5,977 nt of DNA from an uncultured Lachnospiraceae bacterium (GCA_910588295.1 CAJUQO010000089.1:1-5977); one strand, 5' to 3'. Numbered from the stretch's first letter, positions 1-5,977 are shown. Notes: a model not told the origin generated them from the sequence alone. A program made the numbers and translations.

Positions 1-1722
1 CCCCGGCAGCGGCCGCGCCCCGCGCTGCAGATACGCTTTTACCTTTTCCCCGTACAAAAACGGATCTTCCCCGTCCACCACGCCATACTGCATAAGCAGC
101 GCCGCCGCGCCGGTCACGAAGGGCGTGGCGAAAGAGGTCCCGGTCTGGCTCACATACCGGCCGTCCGGCGCCGCCGTCTCGATGTTCACCCCGGGAGCCG
201 CCAGGGAAGGCTTTAAGGCCCCGCCGTCTTCCGATCCCCGCCCGGAAAAGTCCGCGTAGGCGTCCGTGGCGGTATTGTAGGCGCCCACGGTGATAACATT
301 GGAGGCCGTGGAGGGAATCGTCAGCGTATCGCTCTCCCGGGGGCGCAGGAAACGGGTGGCGCTTCCCGTGGCGGCGCTGCTGGGAAACCACATCTGATAG
401 CTGCCGTCCACGATTCTTCCCGGCACCAGCCGCACGTTCCAGACACCGGAGTCAATATAGTCCCCCAGCGGAAGAAAATCCACATAGATTTCCTGTTCCA
501 CGCTGTAGGGGCTGGGTTCTCCGTAGTAGACCAGAAGCTCCGTTCTCCCCGCCCGGTATCGCTGGGTGGCCGGACGCTCGTAGAAGGGCCCCAGGACCGT
601 TCCGTTTGGATGGACGAGAAAGATGTCAAATGTATCCACATAATTTTTCCAGATCTGCAGGCTCAGGGTCGGCTCGTAATTTCCCACCGCAAATTCCACA
701 TTCTGAATCTCCCCGGCCGCAAGCCTGCCTCCCGCATGTCCGGCCGCTGCGCCTTCGTTGCCGCTGCCCACGCAGAAAACCGATTTCCACAGATTGCTGA
801 TGTCGTCTATATAAGTCTCCAGAAGACTCTTCCCCGTATGGGAACCGTAGGTATTGCCGAAGCTGATGTTGATTGCTACCGGCATCCGGTATTCCAGCGC
901 CTTTTCGATCACATAGTTGATCCCCATCATCAGCTCCGTCGTCCGGGGAAAGCTGTCCGCTCTCGGACTTCCCAGCTTTACCACGAGGATCTCGCTCTCA
1001 TAGGCCACGCCGTTATTGCCCGCGGCAATGGCCAGAACGCCGGTTCCGTGCCCGCTCACGTCCCGGCTCACCGGCAGCGCGTTCTGCCGCGCCAACATTT
1101 CACCAGACGTCTCACGGACAGCTCCCTGTTGCATCAGCCCTTCATCAACCGCCTCCCGAACTGCTTCCTGTTGCGTCAGCCCCTCCCGCGTCAACGCTTC
1201 ATTGAGCTGCTCCTGCGTATACTCCGTTCCCACATAGTATCCGGGCGGCGGCGTCCCCTCCGCCGTCTGATCCCACAGGGCGCGGATCCGCGTGGTCCCG
1301 TCCAGGTTCCGGAACTCCGGATGGCGGTAATCCGCCCCGGAATCCAGCACCGCCACCAGCACCCCTCTTCCGGTGAGAGACAGGGGCGGACGCTGCACCG
1401 GCGTCATGCAGGAGGCCCGCTTTCCGTTTGCTCTTGCAAAATAAAGGCGCTTCGGCTTCTCGATATATTCGATCTCCGGAATATCCGCCAGCCACCCGAT
1501 CAGCGACTCCGGCACCACCAGGATGGCGTATTCATTCAAAAGCCGGGTCACCTGAATATTTTCGGAGGCGATCCGCTCCAGGTCTCCCGTATATTTGACG
1601 ATCAGCTCCCAGGTCCGCTCCTCCCGGTCATAGCCGGTATTTAACACAACGGATTTCTCCCGCTCTTCCTCCGTAGCCTCCAGCGCCAGATTCAGCTGGT
1701 TCTCAATCTTCTGGTCATTCAT
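1..1722 (-). CDS. CspA-like S8 (subtilisin family) serine protease, C-terminus cut by window edge
   Basis: This is a subtilisin-family serine endopeptidase, open for 574 codons from the ATG at 1722 to the left edge with no stop. The start is supported by GGGAG at 1729-1733, six bases upstream. Residues about 35-92 resemble a propeptide/inhibitor-like domain ending in EYIEKP. The catalytic domain follows, with Asp127 (AVLDSG), His225 (SGHGTG), oxyanion-hole Asn322 (GSGNEG) and Ser530 (GTSFATP), so the triad is intact. The long stretch at about 340-460 between the Asn and Ser motifs is typical of clostridial CspA-like S8 peptidases. No signal peptide is visible. Only a short C-terminal tail should be missing, as relatives are usually slightly under 600 residues. 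In some Clostridia, CspB activates the cortex hydrolase SleC during spore germination. Lachnospiraceae carry several paralogs of unknown substrate, so a germination role here is only inferred. It lies 75 bases downstream of the transporter gene and may be cotranscribed with it. Confidence 0.93.
   Translation of the reverse strand, partial: MNDQKIENQLNLALEATEEEREKSVVLNTGYDREERTWELIVKYTGDLERIASENIQVTRLLNEYAILVVPESLIGWLADIPEIEYIEKPKRLYFARANGKRASCMTPVQRPPLSLTGRGVLVAVLDSGADYRHPEFRNLDGTTRIRALWDQTAEGTPPPGYYVGTEYTQEQLNEALTREGLTQQEAVREAVDEGLMQQGAVRETSGEMLARQNALPVSRDVSGHGTGVLAIAAGNNGVAYESEILVVKLGSPRADSFPRTTELMMGINYVIEKALEYRMPVAINISFGNTYGSHTGKSLLETYIDDISNLWKSVFCVGSGNEGAAAGHAGGRLAAGEIQNVEFAVGNYEPTLSLQIWKNYVDTFDIFLVHPNGTVLGPFYERPATQRYRAGRTELLVYYGEPSPYSVEQEIYVDFLPLGDYIDSGVWNVRLVPGRIVDGSYQMWFPSSAATGSATRFLRPRESDTLTIPSTASNVITVGAYNTATDAYADFSGRGSEDGGALKPSLAAPGVNIETAAPDGRYVSQTGTSFATPFVTGAAALLMQYGVVDGEDPFLYGEKVKAYLQRGARPLPG
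1102..1185 (-). repeat. Two imperfect 42-bp tandem repeats inside the protease gene
   Basis: Two adjacent 42-base units (1144-1185 and 1102-1143) each encode 14 residues, at protein positions 180-193 and 194-207. They begin EGLTQQEAVRE and EGLMQQGAVRE and share the same reading phase. They lie in a Gln/Glu-rich, probably helical segment (about 168-215) between the catalytic Asp and His motifs. The DNA copies diverge at several bases, so the duplication is not recent or has been under selection at the protein level. Confidence 0.75.
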
Positions 1723-1797
1723 CGCACACTCCCGCCGCCCCTGATGGGATTTCTTCCTTATATGATATGTCACAAGGCTCCGGCCGCCCACCAAAAA

Positions 1798-3129
1798 TCA
1801 GTATCCATACCGCTTCCTGTATTTCCAGTACATTCCCGCCGACAGGAGAAGCGCCATCAGCTCCGCCGCCGGCGTCGCCAGCCAGATCCCGTTCACGCCC
1901 AGCAGCAGGGGCAGCACAATCATGGCGGCCAGCATCAACACAAAGGATCTGGAAAATGCCAGCACCGCCGACACCACTCCGTTGGACAATGCGGTAAACA
2001 TTCCGCTGGCAAAAATATTAAAACCGATGAAAAGCAATGCGATCGTGCAGATCCGGTTCCCGGTTACCGCCAGCGCATACACCGGATCCTCCGGACGGGC
2101 AAAGACCGCTACCAGCGGCTCCGTAAGTCCAAGGGACACTGCCACCGTGATCACGGACACCACACCGATCACCTTCCGGCTCAACGCCACCAGCTTTTTC
2201 AGCTTCTCCCGGTTCTGCTCTCCGTGGTAAAAGCTGAGCATGGGCGCCACGCCGTAAGAATATCCCGTGTACAGCGAGCTGGCGAACATGAGCACATACA
2301 TGATGATCGTGACCGCCGCCACTCCGTCTTCCCCCACGTAGGTGAGCATGGTCCAGTTGAACATCATGGTGACAATCCCGGTTACCAGCGCCGTGGCCAT
2401 CTCCGAACATCCATTCGACGCTGCGTTTACAAGGACCCTCAGCCGAAACACCGGCTTTTTAAAATGCAGCAGGCTCTCCTTTCGGCCAAACACGAACAGG
2501 CCCGCCACCGCCGTCACGGAGTATCCCAGCCCGGTGGCGATGGCCGCGCCGCCGATCCCCAGATGGAACACCGCCAGAAATACATAGTCCAGCACCATGT
2601 TCAGCACGCCTCCGGTCACGGAACAGACCAGGGAAAGCGCTGCCTTCTCACTGGCAATCAGATAGAGCGTAAAATTGTTCATCAGCAGGATGGGCACCGT
2701 AAATACCAGATAGCGGCTCAGATATTCCACGCAGTACCCCTCCACCTGGGCCGACAGACCCATGCCGGCGAAAACGCGGCCCATGGCGAGATATCCAAGC
2801 CCCCACATGAGGAGCCCCACTGCCGCATTGATCAGAATCAGCGCCGTAAAGTCTTCTCTTGCCTCTTCTGCTTTTTTCTCGCCCATCTTCTTCATAATGA
2901 CTGCGCTGCCTCCCGTAGCCAGCATGGTGGAGACGGCTGTGACCAGCTGAATCACGGGCGCGGTCAGATTGATGGCGGAAAGGGCGTCCGTACCGATGAG
3001 ATTTGACACGAACAGACCGTCGACCATGGTATAAAAGGACATAAACACCGTCATGGCGATGGTCGGAACGGCAAATTTCAGGATATTTTTCAGAGTTACC
3101 GGTTTCAGGTATCCATTTTGATTTTCCAT
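1798..3129 (-). CDS. MATE family efflux transporter
   Basis: This is an integral membrane antiporter of the multidrug and toxin extrusion (MATE) family, expected to export organic compounds in exchange for Na+ or H+. The protein is 443 residues, the usual size, with about twelve hydrophobic segments in two homologous halves. Half one starts near residue 15 (FAVPTIAMTVF, then YTMVDGLFVSNLIG); half two starts near residue 233 (VNAASNGCSEMATALV). The loops after helix 2 of each half (MKKMGEKKAEEARE and YHGEQNREKLKKL) occupy matching positions, as expected from the internal pseudo-repeat. I chose the ATG at 3129 because AAGGAG lies at 3137-3142 with a seven-base spacer. An in-frame start 18 codons upstream (3183) would fall inside the promoter dyad and adds polar residues unlike the family. 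The substrate cannot be predicted. Regulation is probably by a MerR-type activator (see promoter at 3172-3202). The stop is followed by no clear terminator before the protease gene. Confidence 0.94.
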   Translation of the reverse strand: MENQNGYLKPVTLKNILKFAVPTIAMTVFMSFYTMVDGLFVSNLIGTDALSAINLTAPVIQLVTAVSTMLATGGSAVIMKKMGEKKAEEAREDFTALILINAAVGLLMWGLGYLAMGRVFAGMGLSAQVEGYCVEYLSRYLVFTVPILLMNNFTLYLIASEKAALSLVCSVTGGVLNMVLDYVFLAVFHLGIGGAAIATGLGYSVTAVAGLFVFGRKESLLHFKKPVFRLRVLVNAASNGCSEMATALVTGIVTMMFNWTMLTYVGEDGVAAVTIIMYVLMFASSLYTGYSYGVAPMLSFYHGEQNREKLKKLVALSRKVIGVVSVITVAVSLGLTEPLVAVFARPEDPVYALAVTGNRICTIALLFIGFNIFASGMFTALSNGVVSAVLAFSRSFVLMLAAMIVLPLLLGVNGIWLATPAAELMALLLSAGMYWKYRKRYGY

Positions 3130-3171
3130 GTTTTTTCTCCTTTTGTCTTGCATTTGTCCCCTGTATCCGGT

Positions 3172-3202
3172 ATCATAAACCATACAGTAACTGTACAGTC
3201 AA
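3172..3202 (-). promoter_or_regulatory. MerR-type promoter with 19-bp spacer and operator dyad, driving the MATE gene
   Basis: Read on the minus strand, the -35 box is TTGACT (3197-3202) and the -10 box is TATGAT (3172-3177, five of six consensus bases). They are separated by 19 bases, not the optimal 17. Inside the spacer is a perfect inverted repeat, TACAGT-T-ACTGTA (3183-3195), with further matching pairs two bases outside each arm. An over-long spacer with a dyad between the boxes is the hallmark of promoters activated by MerR-family regulators, which distort DNA to realign the boxes. The expected transcript start is near 3165, leaving a leader of about 36 bases before the AUG. The regulator itself is inferred. 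Confidence 0.82.
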
Positions 3203-3236
3203 GAGCCATTTGCAAAAAATCGGCAGAGAACAGAGA

Positions 3237-3265
3237 TTGCATGTCACTCGGCTTCATGCTATATT
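3237..3265 (+). promoter_or_regulatory. Sigma-A-like promoter for the 3315-5162 gene block
   Basis: TTGCAT (3237-3242) and TATATT (3260-3265) are spaced by exactly 17 bases, close to the housekeeping consensus, with transcription expected to start near 3272. The first start codon follows at 3315. It points away from the MATE promoter; the two -35 boxes are about 35 bases apart, so regulator binding at one could influence the other. Confidence 0.6.
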
Positions 3266-3314
3266 TTATATAGGAACAAACTGACAAATCGGAATGTAAG
3301 TGGAGAATAAATGT

Positions 3315-3776
3315 ATGAAGGATTACGATAATTTATGGGATGATTATTCGATTGAGTTCAACTCAAAACTGGTAGATTCAGGCGGAGACTGGAGCAGACT
3401 TGATGAAGACGAACAGGAGATTGCAGCTTTGTGGAAGCTGTATGTGGATATCAATAACGGAGGATTTATCCAGTTCTTCTGCAACTGGGGCTTCCAATGT
3501 TTATGCTATGCCATGCGTGGGCTGAAACGCATAGAAGATACCAGTCTGTACGATTTGTTGGACGATACCTATTGTAATGTTCTGGATAAATTTAAAAATG
3601 ACACCAGATTAACAGCGTATTGGGATATACCAGAATATTTGACGGATGAAGATATGGAACGCCTTGACGCTGCCGATACACAGTTTTACGAAACGGAATG
3701 TGAGCATTTTACAAAAATGGCTTACGAATATTATAGGCAAACGCTGAAGAAAATGGTAACGCCGGTTAACGGTTAA
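3315..3776 (+). CDS. DMP19 / DUF4375 family protein, strongly acidic
   Basis: This is a soluble protein of 153 residues. The segment DINNGGFIQFFCNWG (residues 45-59) matches the signature of the DUF4375/DMP19 family, whose core reads roughly NGGF-QFF-N. The name-giving Neisseria protein DMP19 is a DNA mimic that binds a transcription factor; most family members have no known role. In this copy I count 32 Asp/Glu against 15 Lys/Arg, so it is strongly acidic, as a DNA mimic would be, but this alone does not prove mimicry. The ATG at 3315 is preferred because GGAG (3302-3305) lies nine bases before it. A GTG at 3300 would add five residues and use that same GGAG as coding sequence. AT-rich composition (two 60-base rows counted at 30% and 38% GC) contrasts with the GC-rich flanks. 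It is the first gene of the rightward block. Confidence 0.8.
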   Translation: MKDYDNLWDDYSIEFNSKLVDSGGDWSRLDEDEQEIAALWKLYVDINNGGFIQFFCNWGFQCLCYAMRGLKRIEDTSLYDLLDDTYCNVLDKFKNDTRLTAYWDIPEYLTDEDMERLDAADTQFYETECEHFTKMAYEYYRQTLKKMVTPVNG

Positions 3777-3782
3777 TTATCC

Positions 3783-3799
3783 CTGTTTGCGGTAAACAG
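3783..3799 (+). other. Small stem-loop after the DMP19-family gene
   Basis: CTGTTT and AAACAG form a perfect six-base-pair stem around a five-base loop, starting six bases after the stop codon at 3776. No T-run follows, so it is not a standard intrinsic terminator. It might slow transcription, protect a processed mRNA end, or be chance. The 112 bases between 3776 and 3889 hold no other convincing element. Confidence 0.25.
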
Positions 3800-3888
3800 A
3801 ACTCCCATTGATCAGGCTGGTAAACATCCAAAACAGGCGCAGTGCGCAGTTTGTCAACACCATAATATCAGAAAGGAAGGATACCAAA

Positions 3889-4593
3889 ATGCCGGAATTG
3901 CCCAGTATTCCACTCACCCACCAGGAAGGCGTATACAAGGTGGCCGATTTCAGCGGGGACCTTGACGACGACAACGCAATTTTCTTAGACTATGACCCCC
4001 AGTATCAAATGCTCACCTATGATATTCCTGTGGGAAAGGACCGGCGCGGGATGACGCTGTACAATGTACCGGAAGACGATCTCGACCGGACGCTCCTTGC
4101 CGCCTATGACAAGGAGGGACACCTTCAGACCATCACCGCCATGCTGAGCGGTCACGAAACGCTTTTGTACATCCGTTATGAAAACGAAGCGCATGCCAGG
4201 CAGAAAATCCATAGATTTGCCATCCGGAATGCAAATGCCATAATTGAACAAATCCAACGATGTCCGGATGTCGTGGCAAGGCTTTTCATTGAGTATTACA
4301 TGGATGCGGATACCATAGATTACCATGCAGTGATTGGCACCGCGGCTCAGATGGAAGCAGTCATGCAGAAAGGTTATTACGAGGATTCCTGCGATTATTC
4401 CGGCAACTACCCATCCGAAAACATTGAGGGCGATAATGAGAGGCTGATCACAATGGTGCGCTGCGCCGAAGGCCATCCATGTGAAAATTTCCGGTATGCA
4501 GTGGAAATTATGTCAAGACATATCGAGGAACACGCGTTGCCAGCGCTGCACAAGACGGAGGATTTTAAATTTATCTGTGCGGAATATGACTGA
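3889..4593 (+). CDS. Unrecognised 234-residue cytoplasmic protein
   Basis: I do not recognise this family. The ATG at 3889 is chosen because a strong AAGGAAGG (3873-3880) stands eight bases before it; the frame is open 27 codons further upstream, but a start there lacks a good ribosome binding site. The protein has no signal peptide or membrane segment and is acidic overall. Its N-terminal half (about 1-100) looks beta-rich, with an Asp-rich patch GDLDDDNAIFLDYD (23-36) that could bind a cation but matches no EF-hand I can verify. The C-terminal half (about 101-234) is mostly helical. Cysteines at 125, 168, 192, 198 and 229 do not form an obvious zinc site. GC content is intermediate and uneven (60-base rows counted at 55% and 45%). 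The next gene starts 26 bases after its stop, so they are likely cotranscribed. Confidence 0.8.
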   Translation: MPELPSIPLTHQEGVYKVADFSGDLDDDNAIFLDYDPQYQMLTYDIPVGKDRRGMTLYNVPEDDLDRTLLAAYDKEGHLQTITAMLSGHETLLYIRYENEAHARQKIHRFAIRNANAIIEQIQRCPDVVARLFIEYYMDADTIDYHAVIGTAAQMEAVMQKGYYEDSCDYSGNYPSENIEGDNERLITMVRCAEGHPCENFRYAVEIMSRHIEEHALPALHKTEDFKFICAEYD

Positions 4594-4619
4594 AAATCAG
4601 AATCGAAAGAGAGGATACC

Positions 4620-4781
4620 ATGAAAAAAATCGCTTTGACAGCAAGCATTCTGTTTATTATTTTAACTTTTATTGGCGCAGGATATGTTTTATATAACAAA
4701 GGGCAGGTAAATGCAGGGTATGCCGTTATTCCATCCGTATTTGCCATTGCCAGTACCGCCTTTTATCGAAACCAAAAATAA
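4620..4781 (+). CDS. 53-residue two-helix membrane peptide
   Basis: This small gene begins at an ATG with GAGG (4611-4614) five bases upstream. The product opens MKKIALTASILF and has a hydrophobic segment at about residues 4-24. A short polar turn (YNKGQVNAG) leads to a second hydrophobic segment at about 33-48, and the end is basic (YRNQK). This is a helical hairpin expected to sit in the cytoplasmic membrane. Reality is supported by the ribosome binding site, the clean amphipathic layout, and tight spacing to the preceding gene (26 bases). No family is recognised. A membrane-anchored accessory subunit, a toxin-like small peptide or a secretion leader are all possible, but nothing in the sequence selects one. 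Confidence 0.68.
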   Translation: MKKIALTASILFIILTFIGAGYVLYNKGQVNAGYAVIPSVFAIASTAFYRNQK

Positions 4782-4847
4782 CAGCTGCATTGATGCGTTT
4801 AGGCAGAGCGGCAAACCGGAAGTTACAGAATCAGGAGTGGTAAAAGA

Positions 4848-5162
4848 ATGTTTTATGTTATTTTCGATTTCATAATGGCAGTGATTATGTTTTTGTCTGG
4901 AACATGGTTTTACAAATCAGATGGGAAAGCTGCAAATTTCTTATCAGGTTACAATAGGAAGTCAGAAACTGAACGTAAGAAATATGATGAAAAAACCATG
5001 TGTAAGGCTTACGGAAAAAGAATGATCGTTATGTCGCTGCCGTTTGTCCTGGGAATCATGATAGATATTCAATATCAGGGAATTGGTTGTTTGACTGCAT
5101 GGATTGTATGGTTTGTTATGTTTATCTTATTACTTGTTGATAGAACCAAAAGAGAACGTTAA
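4848..5162 (+). CDS. DUF3784-like small membrane protein
   Basis: This 104-residue protein has three likely transmembrane helices at about 3-22, 58-74 and 80-97. The hydrophilic loop between the first two contains GYN (34-36), KYDEK (45-49) and a following Cys and Gly (MCKAYGK). The order GYN-x-x-S-x-x-E-(R/K)-x-KYDEK is the signature I associate with DUF3784, a family of short Firmicutes membrane proteins without known function. AGGAG (4833-4837) stands ten bases before the ATG. It is AT-rich (one 60-base row counted at 37% GC). It follows the 53-residue membrane peptide after 66 bases with no terminator visible, so the two are probably one transcript and could act together in the membrane. 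It is the last gene of the rightward low-GC block. Confidence 0.82.
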   Translation: MFYVIFDFIMAVIMFLSGTWFYKSDGKAANFLSGYNRKSETERKKYDEKTMCKAYGKRMIVMSLPFVLGIMIDIQYQGIGCLTAWIVWFVMFILLLVDRTKRER

Positions 5163-5190
5163 CTTCCCGTTTATCGGGGTACTTCCATCA

Positions 5191-5218
5191 TTGTGAAAGT
5201 GTCTCTGTCAGATATTCT
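5191..5218 (+). promoter_or_regulatory. Possible promoter of the MerR-family gene
   Basis: TTGTGA (5191-5196) and TATTCT (5213-5218) are 16 bases apart, a weak sigma-A match. The heptamer CTGTCAG occurs at 5205-5211 and again at 5230-5236, 25 bases apart, overlapping this region. The copy at 5230 sits within AGTACTGTCAG, faintly like half of the MATE operator, but no full dyad is present. The whole 5163-5276 gap holds nothing stronger and no clear terminator. Confidence 0.3.
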
Positions 5219-5276
5219 CTTGATGAGTACTGTCAGCCGCCGCCCAGGTCTCTGAAATCTCCCGGAAGGAATCTGC

Positions 5277-5977
5277 ATGGAAAAAGAAAGAAAACTGCTC
5301 ACCATCGGCCAGTTCGCCGCCCTCCACGGCATCAACAAAAAGACGCTCATGTGGTATGACCAGATCGGCCTGTTCCGGCCGGCCGCCGTCAACCCGGTCA
5401 ACGGCTACCGCTGCTATGACTATCATCAGAGCGCCGTGCTGGAGACGATCCTGCTTCTGCGGGAACTGGACGTATCCATCCAGGAGATCCAGGATTTTAT
5501 GAAAGATCGTTCTGCTCAACATCTGAAACACCTGCTGGAAGAAAAGATTGCCGGACTGGACCGGCAGCTTCGGCATCTGCAGGCGGTCCGAAAGACCCTG
5601 TGCGGCCATCACCAGAACATGGTCACCCTGCTGACCATGGACCTGTCTGAAATCAGTATTGTGGAAAAAGAAGAGCGCTGCCTGGTGACTGTGGAGATCG
5701 ACCGGGACACTTCCTTTGAAAAAGAGGTGGAGCTGATTACCGCCGAGACTGCCCGGTACGGCCTCGGCCGCCTGCACAACGCCTCCTACGGCTCCATGAT
5801 TCCCGTCTCCAGCCTTCAGGAGGGCAGCTTTGACGATTATACCCGGCTCTTTATCGAGATCCCCTTTCTGCCGCGCAAAAAAGGGCTGCATATACAGCCC
5901 GGCGGAACCTATCTAAGAGCTTTCCACAAAGGAGACTGGAATCAGCTCCCCCAGCGGTATCAGGCGATCCTTTCCTA
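5277..5977 (+). CDS. MerR family transcriptional regulator with GyrI-like effector domain, C-terminus cut by window edge
   Basis: This is a ligand-responsive DNA-binding activator, open for 233 codons to the right edge. Residues 7-75 form the MerR winged helix-turn-helix: LTIGQFAALHGINKKTLMWYD, then an NGYRCYD wing and a second helical pair ending QEIQDFM. A dimerisation coiled coil spans about 80-115 (HLLEEKIAGLDRQLRHLQ). From about 126 a GyrI/BmrR-like effector-binding domain begins; IQPGGTYLRAFHKGDW (206-221) is the typical late segment of that fold. This class senses organic, often cationic, drugs and commonly controls efflux pumps. The start is fixed by GGAAGGA (5264-5270), six bases before the ATG. 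Relatives are about 270 residues, so roughly 40 are missing. GC content matches the MATE and protease genes, unlike the block just upstream. Control of the MATE gene is a plausible inference. Confidence 0.92.
   Translation, partial: MEKERKLLTIGQFAALHGINKKTLMWYDQIGLFRPAAVNPVNGYRCYDYHQSAVLETILLLRELDVSIQEIQDFMKDRSAQHLKHLLEEKIAGLDRQLRHLQAVRKTLCGHHQNMVTLLTMDLSEISIVEKEERCLVTVEIDRDTSFEKEVELITAETARYGLGRLHNASYGSMIPVSSLQEGSFDDYTRLFIEIPFLPRKKGLHIQPGGTYLRAFHKGDWNQLPQRYQAILS

Noticed and set aside
610..1644. A 344-codon plus-strand open frame opposite the protease gene
   Set aside because: It is rich in Arg, Pro and His with no domain, and lies wholly antisense to a protease frame carrying all catalytic motifs in order.
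1745..1775. Sporulation-type -10 element (CATATCATA on the minus strand) upstream of the protease
   Set aside because: It resembles the mother-cell sigma-E/K -10 pattern CATANNNTA, and would suit a Csp protease. No fitting -35 sequence is found at the right distance, so it is too weak to list as a promoter.
1744..3006. A 420-codon plus-strand open frame opposite the MATE gene
   Set aside because: Its product is dominated by His, Gln and Arg with no recognisable domain. It is the antisense shadow of a GC-rich membrane-protein gene whose own frame matches the MATE family over its full length.
3777..3966. An open frame continuing in phase after the DMP19-family stop codon
   Set aside because: About 63 codons without a stop suggested a read-through or a broken longer gene. 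The family's usual length is already complete at the TAA, the extension has no recognised motif, and it overlaps the start of the next gene.
3985..4476. A 163-codon minus-strand open frame inside the 234-residue gene
   Set aside because: It starts with no convincing ribosome binding site and overlaps a better supported plus-strand gene with a strong one.
5163..5185. Possible terminator after the DUF3784-like gene
   Set aside because: Only a four-base-pair CCCG/CGGG stem is present and there is no T-run after it.
3200..5276. Flanking repeats or attachment sites around the low-GC block
   Set aside because: I compared both edges by eye for direct or inverted repeats and found none beyond short chance matches. 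No integrase, transposase or tRNA is present.
5208..5891. A 227-codon minus-strand open frame opposite the MerR gene
   Set aside because: The plus-strand frame shows a full MerR helix-turn-helix, coiled coil and effector domain; the antisense product shows no family features.

Overview
The window looks like a chromosomal segment of a gut-type anaerobic Firmicute (Clostridia, most likely Lachnospiraceae). The support is a CspA/CspB-like subtilisin protease (a family characteristic of spore-forming Clostridia), a DUF3784-type small membrane protein, purine-rich AGGAG-like ribosome binding sites, and GC-rich clostridial coding sequence. The genus cannot be named from this stretch.

Layout. (1) Positions 1-1722, minus strand: an S8 serine protease of the clostridial CspA-like type with an intact Asp/His/Ser triad, running off the left edge. 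(2) 1798-3129, minus strand: a complete MATE-family efflux transporter, same strand and 75 bases upstream of the protease, with no clear terminator between them. (3) 3130-3314: a divergent intergenic region. It carries a MerR-type promoter for the transporter (19-bp spacer with a perfect inverted repeat inside it) and an ordinary sigma-A-like promoter facing right. (4) 3315-5162, plus strand: four short genes of lower and patchier GC. They are an acidic DMP19/DUF4375 protein, an unrecognised 234-residue protein, a 53-residue two-helix membrane peptide, and a 104-residue DUF3784-like membrane protein. (5) 5277-5977, plus strand: a MerR-family regulator with a GyrI-like C-terminal domain, running off the right edge.

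How it fits together. The transporter promoter has the geometry that MerR proteins activate by untwisting DNA, and a multidrug-sensing type MerR gene lies 2.1 kb away in divergent orientation. The simplest reading is a transporter and regulator pair that was split by insertion of the four-gene, low-GC cassette. This is inference: no insertion repeats, integrase or transposase are visible. The cassette is the least ordinary part of the window. It starts with a strongly acidic DNA-mimic-family protein and ends with two tiny membrane proteins, and no function can be assigned to it from sequence alone. No RNA genes, CRISPR arrays or insertion sequences were seen.
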